NCBI RefSeq assembly: GCF_020171465.1
Contig: NZ_JAIUZR010000003.1
Span: forward strand, 558,001-622,000
Direction of reading: 5' to 3'
Source of the DNA: Lutimonas saemankumensis
GTDB taxonomy: Bacteria; Bacteroidota; Bacteroidia; Flavobacteriales; Flavobacteriaceae
Length of the DNA: 64,000 nucleotides
Under the pieces are notes generated by a model, which searched no databases, was not told the DNA's origin, and saw nothing but the letters and a program-made list of their open reading frames with translations. This document shows, piece after piece, positions 18,089-27,001 of the stretch (position 1 is its first letter; each line of letters opens with the position of its first letter). A program made the translations under genes and the position numbers.

Positions 18089-20533
18089 TTATTTGTTCCC
18101 CGTTCTGATAATATCTCCAAAAATTCCTGAAGCGGTAACATCTGCGCCTGCTCCAGCACCTTTGATGATCAGTGGCTGATCCTTGTACCGGTTTGTGTAG
18201 AACAGGACGATATTATCCTTTCCATCCAAATTGTAAAAGGGATGTTCCTTCGGGATATGCTGAAGCCCTACTGAGGCTTTACCGTCTTTATAGCTGGCTA
18301 CATACTTTAATCGGCATTTTTCACTTTCGGCTGCTTCACGGAGCTTATTGAAATGGTCCGATTCCGTGATCAGGGTTTCCAGAAAATCCGGAACCGTATC
18401 GGCGTCAAGGGAAGATTGAGGAAGAAAAGATTCATTCTTAATGTCGTTCAGCTCGCTCTGTAAACCACTCTCTCTCATTAAAATAAGAATCTTTCTCATA
18501 ACATCCACGCCACTGAGGTCAATTCGGGGGTCCGGCTCGGTGTACCCTTCTTCTCCGGCTCGTTTTACTACTTCAGAAAACGGGGTTTCACCATTGAAAT
18601 GATTAAATACAAAATTCAGGCTTCCCGATAATACGGCCTGGATCTCAGTGATCTCATCCCCAGAAGCGATAAGGTTATTCAAAGTATCAATAATAGGCAG
18701 TCCTGCGCCCACATTGGTTTCGAACAAGAAGGGGGCATTATATTTTCTGGACAGGTATTTTAAGTGCTGGTAGTTGTCAAAGGCCGAAGAGCAGGCAATT
18801 TTATTGCAGGCCACAACGGCGATGCTATCTGAAAGGCAGTCCGCATATAAGTCGGGTACCCTGTCATTGGCTGTATTGTCAACAAATACACTGTTGCGTA
18901 AATTCAGGCCTTTCATTTTATCGATAAATCCTTCAAGATCCGCTTTTTCACCCTGTTGTTCCAGCTGATCTGCCCAATCCGACAACTCGATACCATCACT
19001 CCTGAAGAACATTTTTCTCGAATTACTTATGGCAACAACACGTAATTGCAAATGTTGTTTTTCTAAAAGGTAATCAGCCTGAAGCTTTATTTGCTCCAAT
19101 AGCTTTCCACCTACATTGCCCACCCCGACAATAAAAAGATTGATCTGTTTGATCTGATCTTCAAAAAAAGCAGCATGTAAGGTGTTCAAAGCTTTTTTGA
19201 CATCATTCTTGCTGATGACCGCCGAAATATTTTTTTCCGTTGACCCCTGGGCGATGGCTCGTATATTCACATTGTTTGCACCCAGTTCAGAGAACATTCT
19301 GCCGCTTATTCCCTGATGTGATTTCATATGATCCCCAACCAGGGCAATAATGGCCAGTTCTGTTTCGATAATCAGTGGATTAACCTTGTGCTGAATAATT
19401 TCAAACTCAAATTCCTGGTCCACTGATTTTTTGGCCAGATCACTTTCATCAGAATCAATGGCAATACAAATTGAATGTTCACTGGAGGCCTGCGTGATAA
19501 ATTTTACGTTAATTCCTTTTTTTGCCAGAGCTCCGAACAAGCGTTCTGAAATTCCGGGAACTCCGACCATTCCATTTCCTTCAAGCGTGAGTAACGCGAT
19601 ATCTTCAATATGGCTGATTCCTTTTACGGTTGATCCGGATACCAAAGACTTTTCTGCAATCAACGTGCCCTTATCCTTGGCGGACAACGTGTTCTTTATC
19701 AAAATTGGGATCCTTTTATCCAGAACGGGTTGAATAGTAGGGGGGTAGAGTACTTTGGCACCAAAATGAGAAAGTTCCATGGCTTCCTGATAGGATATTT
19801 CCTCAATCGGGTACGCTTGTCTTACCAACTTTGGATTAGCCGTATACATACCACTCACATCCGTCCAGATTTCCAAAATATTCGCTCCCGCGGCATTGGC
19901 GATAATGGCTGCCGTATAATCTGATCCACCCCTTCCAAGGGTAGTTGTTTCATTTGACTGATTTGAAGATATGAACCCGGGAAATAAAAAAACTTCTGCC
20001 GAATTACTGCCCAATGCATCTTTCAGGTTTTTACGAGTAAGTTCAAAATCAACTTCAGCATTCAAATAATTATCATCGGTTTTTATTACCTCACGGCTGT
20101 CAATTAATGTGGCATTTAATGCATTCTGCAACATAGCCTGATGGATAATGAAAGAAGACATAATTTCTCCAAGGCTTACAATTCTGGCCGAGGTTTTGTC
20201 GGAAAGGTCATTAAGCAGGGAAATACTATGCAGGATTTCCTTTAATTGATTCAGCTTTTTGGCAACTTCTGCTTTACAGTTTGTTTGGTTGTCATGCGGG
20301 AGAAGGTTTTCTATGGCCTCAAAATGCCTTTTCTCAATCTGATCTACGATTTTTTCAAACCTCAAATCATTTTTAAGGGCCAGATCAGAAGCCTCGATCA
20401 AAAGGTTTGTTACCCCCCCAAGTGCTGAAACCACTATGGCAGTCTGTTCTTTCTTTTCCTTAACTATCTGGATTACTCTTTTTATGTTCTCAGCGGATCC
20501 TACTGAAGTTCCACCGAATTTCGAAACTATCAT
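18089..20533 (-). CDS. thrA: Bifunctional aspartate kinase / homoserine dehydrogenase
   Basis: 814 residues. The N-terminal kinase domain has KFGGTSVGSAENIKR (4-18) and GRGGSDYTAA; a central ACT-type regulatory region (about 300-450; GVPGISERLFGALA, GISGRMFSELG) precedes the homoserine dehydrogenase domain with NAD(P) motif VGVGNVGGKLLEQI near 467, GAGLPIIDTLNNL and GSLNFVFNHF. It supplies the first and third steps from aspartate to threonine and, through the shared intermediate, lysine and methionine. It is the first gene of thrABC. A Thr-codon-rich leader ORF 108 bp upstream and likely allosteric threonine binding at the ACT region point to two-layer control. Confidence 0.96.
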   Translation of the reverse strand: MIVSKFGGTSVGSAENIKRVIQIVKEKKEQTAIVVSALGGVTNLLIEASDLALKNDLRFEKIVDQIEKRHFEAIENLLPHDNQTNCKAEVAKKLNQLKEILHSISLLNDLSDKTSARIVSLGEIMSSFIIHQAMLQNALNATLIDSREVIKTDDNYLNAEVDFELTRKNLKDALGSNSAEVFLFPGFISSNQSNETTTLGRGGSDYTAAIIANAAGANILEIWTDVSGMYTANPKLVRQAYPIEEISYQEAMELSHFGAKVLYPPTIQPVLDKRIPILIKNTLSAKDKGTLIAEKSLVSGSTVKGISHIEDIALLTLEGNGMVGVPGISERLFGALAKKGINVKFITQASSEHSICIAIDSDESDLAKKSVDQEFEFEIIQHKVNPLIIETELAIIALVGDHMKSHQGISGRMFSELGANNVNIRAIAQGSTEKNISAVISKNDVKKALNTLHAAFFEDQIKQINLFIVGVGNVGGKLLEQIKLQADYLLEKQHLQLRVVAISNSRKMFFRSDGIELSDWADQLEQQGEKADLEGFIDKMKGLNLRNSVFVDNTANDRVPDLYADCLSDSIAVVACNKIACSSAFDNYQHLKYLSRKYNAPFLFETNVGAGLPIIDTLNNLIASGDEITEIQAVLSGSLNFVFNHFNGETPFSEVVKRAGEEGYTEPDPRIDLSGVDVMRKILILMRESGLQSELNDIKNESFLPQSSLDADTVPDFLETLITESDHFNKLREAAESEKCRLKYVASYKDGKASVGLQHIPKEHPFYNLDGKDNIVLFYTNRYKDQPLIIKGAGAGADVTASGIFGDIIRTGNK

Positions 20534-20573
20534 CGTTTTGAATTTTTATTCTTGAAATGTACTTTTTTATTGT

Positions 20574-20610
20574 AAAGATTCTCGACTTACTTCTTGTAAA
20601 CAGATTCTTT
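20574..20610 (-). promoter_or_regulatory. Hairpin in the thrA 5' leader
   Basis: On the minus strand an outer 9-bp stem (AAAGAATCT with AGAATCTTT, one A-A mismatch) encloses an inner stem GTTTAC/GTAAGT with loop AAGAA. It is 40 bp before the thrA ATG and is not followed by a U-run, so it is not a standard terminator. The arms also form a near direct repeat (AGAATCT..TTAC), allowing alternative pairings. Confidence 0.4.
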
Positions 20611-20631
20611 TTGGGACGTAGTAATATATGC

Positions 20632-20663
20632 AAAACAACCCCTAAAGGGTGTTCATAGTGAAC
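20632..20663 (-). promoter_or_regulatory. Candidate competing hairpins at the end of the thr leader ORF
   Basis: On the minus strand GTTCA-CTA-TGAAC (20651-20663) is a perfect 5-bp hairpin inside the leader ORF. The overlapping AAC.ACCC-TTTAG-GGGT.GTT hairpin (about 20635-20653), followed by a short T-rich tract, is terminator-like. They share the AAC segment, so only one can form fully. This is a possible attenuator switch, weaker than the his example. Confidence 0.35.
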
Positions 20664-20719
20664 GTAGCTGTTGTTGTAAGACAGCGAAGTGAAGACGTTA
20701 AGTTGACTATTTTTTGCAT
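20642..20719 (-). CDS. Putative threonine-operon leader peptide (25 aa, seven Thr)
   Basis: ATG at 20719-20717, stop TAG at 20644-20642. The 25 codons include seven Thr: ACG (8), ACA-ACA-ACA (15-17), ACG (19), ACT (21) and ACC (24). The second half reads LTTTATFTMNTL. It lies upstream of and co-directional with thrABC, starting eight bases after a TATATTTG -7 box. A Thr-rich leader before threonine genes is the hallmark of ribosome-mediated attenuation (E. coli thrL), though this sequence is unrelated in detail. Too short for routine gene calling. The peptide itself probably has no function beyond sensing threonyl-tRNA. Confidence 0.78.
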   Translation of the reverse strand: MQKIVNLTSSLRCLTTTATFTMNTL

Positions 20720-20726
20720 GATGAGG

Positions 20727-20734
20727 CAAATATA
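20727..20734 (-). promoter_or_regulatory. -7 box for the thr leader and thrABC
   Basis: Minus-strand TATATTTG, an exact TAnnTTTG, sits eight bases upstream of the leader-peptide ATG. No well-spaced TTG -33 is visible. The implied 5' UTR before the leader ORF is only a few bases, as for other short-leader genes in this window. Confidence 0.6.
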
Positions 20735-20987
20735 TATTTCTTTTTTTAATTGATAAAGAATATTGCATTTTTTTTGATAATAGAAAATGTTCAAAAAAAA
20801 TGTTTGAATTATTCTCATTGATTACCCCATTGGTTTATTTATTCAATTTCGTAAATACGTATAGAACCAGCCTGATAATAAATAAAAATTCATATGAATC
20901 AGAATTATTCATTTTAAAAAATGGGCTCTAAGAAGCTAATATTGAAACTATTGGGTTATCTTTAGGCAAACCTTAAAAATATTTACT

Positions 20988-21578
20988 ATGTCAAACCTTA
21001 TCTCGAAAGTATCCGGAACGGTGAAAAACTGGTGGGTCTTTCTTATTATCGGAATTTTATTGATTCTAAGTGCCTACTGGATGTTTTCTACTCCCGTTGA
21101 AAGTTTTGTTGGACTCGCAAGCTTCTTTAGTGCCCTTATATTTGTAAGCGGATTATTTAGTGTGTTTTTTGCACTGACCAATAAAGATGATATTGATAAC
21201 TTTGGACTCTACCTGGCCAGTGGTATCCTGGATGTAATTGTCGGTTTCATTTTACTCAAATACCCTGGTCTTACAGTGGTCCTCTTTTCCATGTTCATTG
21301 GATTCTGGCTCTTGTTCAGGGGTTTCTATATGATTTCAGCTTCCTTTAAAATAAAAAAAGTAGGAGTTGGAAATTGGGGCTGGGTTTTGTTATTTGGTAT
21401 TCTTGTTGTGATTTTTGCGATGATGTCTATCATTAACCCATTGATAGGTGCAGCTTACCTGGTGTATACATTGGCATTTACATTAGTTTTACTCGGAATC
21501 GCGAATATCATGCTTTCTTTGAGGTTACATAAAGTTAAATCCGGTGTTAAGGATATCAAGGAGAAATTGCAGGGATAA
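20988..21578 (+). CDS. HdeD-like DUF308 membrane protein
   Basis: 196 residues with six hydrophobic helices in three hairpins, as in the DUF308/HdeD family. Short charged loops carry TNKDDIDN and FKIKKVGVGNWG. Its E. coli relative HdeD is linked to acid resistance at high cell density, but the molecular role is unknown. It stands alone between the divergent thr leader and a bidirectional terminator at 21600. Of the 268-bp gap before it (20720-20987), the thr promoter is the only element I can name. Confidence 0.85.
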   Translation: MSNLISKVSGTVKNWWVFLIIGILLILSAYWMFSTPVESFVGLASFFSALIFVSGLFSVFFALTNKDDIDNFGLYLASGILDVIVGFILLKYPGLTVVLFSMFIGFWLLFRGFYMISASFKIKKVGVGNWGWVLLFGILVVIFAMMSIINPLIGAAYLVYTLAFTLVLLGIANIMLSLRLHKVKSGVKDIKEKLQG

Positions 21579-21599
21579 ACGATGTATGTAATCAGATAT

Positions 21600-21629
21600 A
21601 AAAAAGCGAGGCAAAGCCTCGCTTTTTAA
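21600..21629. terminator. Bidirectional terminator between hdeD-like gene and clpC
   Basis: GCGAGGC-AAA-GCCTCGC (21606-21622), flanked by a run of A on the left and T on the right, is a perfect stem that works in both directions. It separates two convergent genes. Confidence 0.88.
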
Positions 21630-21684
21630 TTTTTAAACCATGATCCCTAAACGGATCATCAAAAATTTCATGATAAGAACCAGA

Positions 21685-24219
21685 TTATTTCGATTCCTTT
21701 TCCTTTTCAATTTTGATCTGAAGTTCATCTTTACTCTTGTCCAGATCCATAAAGATAGTGTCATTCTCACCTAAATTGGCATTGACGATCTCTTCAGCAA
21801 GCGCGTCTTCAATATACTTCTGAATGGCCCTTTTAAGAGGCCTTGCTCCATACTGTTTGTCAAAACCTTTTTCAACGATAAAATCTTTCGCTGCTTCGGT
21901 TAATTTAAGCTTGTAGCCGAGGTCAGAAATTCTTGATAATAATTTGGCCAGTTCAATATCAATTATGGCATGGATGTCTTTCCTTTCAAGGGCATTAAAC
22001 ACGATCACATCGTCAATTCTATTTAGGAATTCGGGTGCAAAACTCTTTTTAAGGGCGTTTTGGATAATGCTTTTTGCATTGGCATCAGCCTGCTCTTTTT
22101 TGGACGCTGTACCAAATCCAACTCCCTGTCCAAAGTCTTTTAATTGTCTCGAGCCAATGTTAGAGGTCATGATAATTATTGTATGCCTGAAATCAATTTT
22201 TCGCCCAAGACTATCGGTGATGTAACCATCATCCAGAATCTGCAGCAACATATTAAATACGTCGGGATGTGCTTTTTCAATTTCATCCAGCAGAACAACA
22301 GCATAAGGTTTGCGTCTAACTTTTTCCGTCAACTGCCCACCTTCTTCATAGCCCACATATCCCGGAGGAGCACCAATTAGCCTAGAAATGGCAAATTTTT
22401 CCATATACTCACTCATGTCAATGCGGACAAGTGCATCGGGTGAATCAAATAACTGAGTAGCCAAAACTTTGGCCAACTGGGTTTTACCCACACCCGTCTG
22501 TCCAAGGAAGATAAAGGATCCGATAGGTTTGTTCGGATCTTTAAGGCCCACACGGTTTCTTTGGATAGCCTTAACCACTTTCATAACAGCTTCGTCCTGT
22601 CCAATGACTTTACCTTTGATAAGATCTGGCAGGTCCTTGAGTCGCTTACTTTCCGCTTCGGCAATTCTGTTCACGGGTATTCCCGTCATCATGCTTACAA
22701 CTTCGGCAACATTGTCTTCGGTTACTGTTTCTTTATGCAGTTTGGACTGTTCTTCCCAGTCTAACTGAGCCGTTTCCAGTTCCTTTTCTGTTCTTTTCTC
22801 ATCATCACGCAGTTTTGCCGCTTCTTCATACTTCTGGCTCTTTACCACGTCATTTTTATGTTCTCTGATCTCCTCGAGTTTCTTTTCCAGTTCCAGTACG
22901 GTTTTAGGAACCACAATGTTGGTGATATGAATTCTTGAACCGGCTTCATCCAAAGCATCAATAGCCTTGTCAGGTAAATATCTGTCGGTCATATAGCGAT
23001 TCGTCAATGTGACACATGCCTTTATGGCTTCCGGGGTAAAGACCACATTGTGATGATCTTCATATTTATTTTTGATGTTCTCAAGAATCTGAATGGTTTC
23101 TTCAACGCTTGTAGGTTCAACCATTACTTTTTGGAATCTTCTTTCCAGAGCACCGTCTTTTTCGATGTTCTGTCTGAATTCGTCCAGGGTGGTAGCTCCG
23201 ATACATTGGATTTCCCCCCTGGCCAGGGCAGGTTTGAACATATTTGAAGCATCAAGCGAGCCCGTTGCTCCACCCGCGCCAACGATCGTGTGGATTTCAT
23301 CAATGAAAAGTATAATATCATCATTCTTTTCCAGTTCATTCATCAGCGCCTTCATTCTTTCTTCAAACTGACCACGATATTTTGTTCCCGCAACCAAGCT
23401 TGCAAGATCAAGGGACACAATTCGTTTATTAAAGAGAATCCTCGATACTTTTTTCTGGATAATCCGTAAGGCAAGCCCTTCTGCAATTGCAGATTTACCT
23501 ACTCCTGGTTCTCCAATAAGAATGGGATTGTTTTTCTTTCTTCTGCTTAAAATCTGGGAGATACGTTCTATTTCACGCTTTCTTCCTACTACGGGGTCAA
23601 GCTTGCCTCCTTCAGCCAGAAGCGTTAAATCTCTTCCGAAATTATCTAGAACTGGGGTTTTGGATTTTTTTGCCACGTTACTTTTTGATCCCTGATAAGG
23701 ATTCTTTTTTGGTTCGTTAAAATCTTCCGGAGGCGTCTCTGCTACCGGGCTTTCTGTAATATCCTCTTCTTTATTTCCTGCAAACAATTCCTGAAACACT
23801 TCTTTGACATCTTCGTAAAACACATCAAAATTGTGCAAGACCTTCGTTGTAGGATCGTTTTCATTTCTTAAAATACAGAGCAAAAGATGCGCTGTACTTA
23901 TGGCATCACTTTTAAAAAGCTTTGCTTCCAGAAAAGTTGTCTTCAAGGCTTTTTCAGCCTGTTTTGTAAGGTGAAGACTTTTTTTATCGTTAACTCCGGA
24001 TGAGGCTGAACCGACTTCATGAAGTAATTCTATTTTTTTTCTCAGTGCCGAAAAATTCAGCTCGAATGTATTCAATATGTCATAGGCTTCGCCTTTTCCT
24101 TTGCGTAAAATGCCAAGCATCAAGTGTTCAGTACCTATAAAATCATGTCCCAGTCTCAACGCTTCTTCCTTGCTATAGGCAATTACATCCTTTACTTTTG
24201 GTGAAAAATTATCGTCCAT
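21685..24219 (-). CDS. clpC: ATP-dependent Clp protease ATP-binding subunit ClpC
   Basis: 844 residues with full ClpC layout: two Clp_N repeats (about 1-150), first AAA+ domain with Walker A GEPGVGKSAIAEG and Walker B LFIDEIHT, a UVR-like coiled middle region (SQKYEEAAKLRDDEKR, about 425-480), second AAA+ domain with LGQTGVGKTQLAKV and VLLDEIEKAHPDV, and a VGFG segment near 690 in the position of the ClpP-docking loop. It unfolds proteins for ClpP. No ctsR or mcsAB genes lie nearby, so regulation differs from Bacillus. Confidence 0.95.
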   Translation of the reverse strand: MDDNFSPKVKDVIAYSKEEALRLGHDFIGTEHLMLGILRKGKGEAYDILNTFELNFSALRKKIELLHEVGSASSGVNDKKSLHLTKQAEKALKTTFLEAKLFKSDAISTAHLLLCILRNENDPTTKVLHNFDVFYEDVKEVFQELFAGNKEEDITESPVAETPPEDFNEPKKNPYQGSKSNVAKKSKTPVLDNFGRDLTLLAEGGKLDPVVGRKREIERISQILSRRKKNNPILIGEPGVGKSAIAEGLALRIIQKKVSRILFNKRIVSLDLASLVAGTKYRGQFEERMKALMNELEKNDDIILFIDEIHTIVGAGGATGSLDASNMFKPALARGEIQCIGATTLDEFRQNIEKDGALERRFQKVMVEPTSVEETIQILENIKNKYEDHHNVVFTPEAIKACVTLTNRYMTDRYLPDKAIDALDEAGSRIHITNIVVPKTVLELEKKLEEIREHKNDVVKSQKYEEAAKLRDDEKRTEKELETAQLDWEEQSKLHKETVTEDNVAEVVSMMTGIPVNRIAEAESKRLKDLPDLIKGKVIGQDEAVMKVVKAIQRNRVGLKDPNKPIGSFIFLGQTGVGKTQLAKVLATQLFDSPDALVRIDMSEYMEKFAISRLIGAPPGYVGYEEGGQLTEKVRRKPYAVVLLDEIEKAHPDVFNMLLQILDDGYITDSLGRKIDFRHTIIIMTSNIGSRQLKDFGQGVGFGTASKKEQADANAKSIIQNALKKSFAPEFLNRIDDVIVFNALERKDIHAIIDIELAKLLSRISDLGYKLKLTEAAKDFIVEKGFDKQYGARPLKRAIQKYIEDALAEEIVNANLGENDTIFMDLDKSKDELQIKIEKEKESK

Positions 24220-24443
24220 TTGCTTGTTGTTTATGATGTAAATTTAGTAGATTTTTTAACTAATTCATTACAAAAGTTATCAGCAACTATTAAGTTCATA
24301 CTAAGTTACTAAAATTCAAGGAAATAATTCGGAGGAATTGTTAATAACTAATCTCAATAAAAATGCCTCCGGGTCTCCCTAAAAATAAGAATAATTGTAT
24401 ATTGCTCCAGCTAAAAAAATACGATTAAAAACGGTAATTAAAT

Positions 24444-26957
24444 ATGGCGGAACAGGATAAAATTATTCCAATTAATATTGAGGAGGAAATGAAATCGGCC
24501 TACATCGATTATTCGATGTCCGTAATTGTTTCAAGAGCGCTTCCGGATGTAAGGGACGGATTAAAACCGGTTCATAGAAGGGTTTTGTTCGGGATGCATG
24601 AATTGGGTATCAAAGCCACAGGAGCTCATAAGAAATCGGCCAGGGTTGTCGGGGAGGTTTTAGGTAAGTATCACCCCCATGGAGATACATCGGTTTACGA
24701 TGCCATGGTGCGGATGGCCCAGGACTGGAGCATGCGTTATGAACTGGTTGATGGGCAGGGGAACTTTGGCTCACCCGACGGAGACAGCCCGGCGGCAATG
24801 CGTTATACTGAGGTCAGAATGAGAAAGATCTCAGAAGAGATGCTGGCCGATATAGAAAAGGACACGGTTGATCATCGACTCAACTTTGATGATACGCTTC
24901 AGGAGCCTACGGTGCTGCCAACAAGGATTCCAAGTTTACTTGTCAATGGGGCCTCGGGAATTGCCGTGGGTATGGCTACCAATATGGCTCCTCATAATTT
25001 GAACGAAGTAGTTGACGGAACGGTAGCTTATATCGATAATCGTGACATTGAAGTTGAAGAACTGATTCAATATATTAAGGCACCTGATTTTCCAACAGGA
25101 GGGACCATTTATGGCTACGAGGGAGTTAAACAGGCCTTTTTGACGGGTCGCGGGCGAGTTGTCATGCGCGCCAAGGCTAATTTCGAAGAAGTGAACGGAA
25201 GAGAGTGCATCGTCGTAACCGAATTGCCCTACCAGGTAAACGGCTCAGAGCTGTTGAAGAAAACGGTTGATTTGATCAATGATCATAAAATTGACGGAAT
25301 CGCTTCCATAAGAGACGAGACCAGCAGAAAAGGAAGAAGGCTCGTTTATGTTTTAAAGAGAGATGCTATTCCAAACATTGTACTCAATAAACTTTATAAG
25401 TATACTGCCCTTCAAACTTCATTCAGCGTAAATAACATTGCTTTGGTCAATGGAAAACCTGAAGTTCTTAATTTAAAGGACCTTATCGTGCACTTTGTTG
25501 ATCACAGGCATGAAGTTGTGGTGAGGAGAACCAAGTTTGAACTTGAAAAGGCAGAAGCAAGAGCTCATATACTTGAAGGTCTGATCATCGCAAGTGATAA
25601 TATCGATGAGGTGATCAAACTGATCAGGGCTTCAGGGAATGCGGACGAGGCAAGAGAAAAGCTGATGGAGCGTTTTGAACTGAGTGAGGTTCAGGCAAAG
25701 GCGATTGTTGAGATGAGGCTAAGGCAGTTAACAGGCCTCGAGCAGGATAAGTTGAGAGCTGAATACGAAGAGATCATGAAATTGATCGAGGATCTTAAAG
25801 ATATCCTGGACAGTGAACCAAGAAGAATGGAGATCATCAAGAATGAATTGCTGGAAATCAAAGAAAAATACGGTGATGAAAGAAGATCTGTAATTGAATA
25901 TGCCGGCGGGGAACTCAATATTGAAGATATGATCCCGAATTCGCAGGTGGTTGTTACCATTTCTCATGCCGGATATGTAAAGCGAACTGATCTTTCTGAG
26001 TATAAAATTCAGAATAGAGGGGGAAGAGGCCAAAAAGGTGTTGCTACGAGAAATGAAGACTTCCTTGAGCACCTGTTTGTTGCCACGAACCATCAGTATA
26101 TGCTTTTCTTCACTCAAAAAGGGAAAGTGTTCTGGATGCGTGTTTATGAAATTCCGGAAGGTAATAAGACCTCAAAAGGAAGAGCTATTCAGAACTTGAT
26201 CAATATTGAAAATGACGATAAGGTAAAAGCGTTTTTAGTTACCCAGGACCTTAAGGACGAGGAGTATGTGAACAACAATTATGTAGTGATGGTGACTAAG
26301 AAAGGTCAAACCAAAAAGACTTCTCTTGAGCAATATTCCAGGCCAAGGACCAATGGTATAAATGCTATTACCATTAAAGAGGGCGATGAGCTTCTTGAGG
26401 CTAAGTTGACCAACGGTGCCAGTCAGATCATGATTGCTGCCAAATCCGGGAAATCCATACGGTTTGAGGAAAGTAAGACGCGGCCGATGGGTAGAAATGC
26501 ATCCGGGGTGAGAGGAATTACCTTGAGAGATGAAAATGATGAGGTTGTAGGAATGGTATCGATTCAGGACGATGCAAGTGATATTCTGGTAGTTTCTGAA
26601 AAAGGTTATGGGAAACGATCGAAACTTGATGACTACAGAATCACGAATCGTGGCGGTAAAGGAGTTAAAACCATAAATATTACCGAGAAGACAGGTGAAC
26701 TGGTAGCCATTAAAAATGTAGTTGATGAGGATGACCTGATGATCATCAACAAATCGGGTATCACGATTCGATTGAGCGTTGCCAATCTCAGAGTTATGGG
26801 GCGTGCCACCCAGGGAGTAAAACTCATTAATATAAAAGACAATGATTCAATAGCAGCAGTTGCAAAGGTAAAGCGCGAAGAGTCAGATGTGGATGAAATT
26901 GATGAGGAAGAAATAAAAACTGATGAAAATCATAATAATAATGAGCAAAATGATTAA
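24444..26957 (+). CDS. gyrA: DNA gyrase subunit A
   Basis: 837 residues. The breakage-reunion domain carries the catalytic Tyr in [10 protein letters not shown] (Y121) and the quinolone-determining segment [17 protein letters not shown], with Thr82 and Asp86 at the positions of E. coli Ser83 and Asp87. The C-terminal beta-pinwheel begins near 500; its GyrA-box is present as [10 protein letters not shown] (near 525), with a second similar blade NRGGKGVK. The tail is acidic and Asn-rich. With GyrB (not here) it introduces negative supercoils. A TPR protein gene follows at 44 bp, as in many flavobacteria. Confidence 0.97.
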   Translation: MAEQDKIIPINIEEEMKSAYIDYSMSVIVSRALPDVRDGLKPVHRRVLFGMHELGIKATGAHKKSARVVGEVLGKYHPHGDTSVYDAMVRMAQDWSMRYELVDGQGNFGSPDGDSPAAMRYTEVRMRKISEEMLADIEKDTVDHRLNFDDTLQEPTVLPTRIPSLLVNGASGIAVGMATNMAPHNLNEVVDGTVAYIDNRDIEVEELIQYIKAPDFPTGGTIYGYEGVKQAFLTGRGRVVMRAKANFEEVNGRECIVVTELPYQVNGSELLKKTVDLINDHKIDGIASIRDETSRKGRRLVYVLKRDAIPNIVLNKLYKYTALQTSFSVNNIALVNGKPEVLNLKDLIVHFVDHRHEVVVRRTKFELEKAEARAHILEGLIIASDNIDEVIKLIRASGNADEAREKLMERFELSEVQAKAIVEMRLRQLTGLEQDKLRAEYEEIMKLIEDLKDILDSEPRRMEIIKNELLEIKEKYGDERRSVIEYAGGELNIEDMIPNSQVVVTISHAGYVKRTDLSEYKIQNRGGRGQKGVATRNEDFLEHLFVATNHQYMLFFTQKGKVFWMRVYEIPEGNKTSKGRAIQNLINIENDDKVKAFLVTQDLKDEEYVNNNYVVMVTKKGQTKKTSLEQYSRPRTNGINAITIKEGDELLEAKLTNGASQIMIAAKSGKSIRFEESKTRPMGRNASGVRGITLRDENDEVVGMVSIQDDASDILVVSEKGYGKRSKLDDYRITNRGGKGVKTINITEKTGELVAIKNVVDEDDLMIINKSGITIRLSVANLRVMGRATQGVKLINIKDNDSIAAVAKVKREESDVDEIDEEEIKTDENHNNNEQND

Positions 26958-26962
26958 TTTTG
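26955..26962 (+). promoter_or_regulatory. Possible -7 box overlapping the gyrA stop
   Basis: TAATTTTG fits TAnnTTTG and begins with the gyrA stop codon TAA, 39 bp before the TPR gene start. No -33 TTG is visible, so it may only supplement read-through from gyrA. Confidence 0.35.
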
Positions 26963-27001
26963 CACGCTAAATAATTAAATAACAAAATATTAAATATTAA
27001 T

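Noticed and set aside
20490-20768. 92-codon minus-strand frame across the thr leader region
   Set aside because: It overlaps the thrA start and the -7 box and has no family features; the 25-codon Thr-rich frame in another register explains the region better.
24664-24730. GyrA Thr82 at the quinolone-sensitive position as a resistance mutation
   Set aside because: Thr is a natural residue here in several susceptible bacteria (for example Pseudomonas aeruginosa Thr83) and Asp86 is intact; nothing shows acquired resistance.
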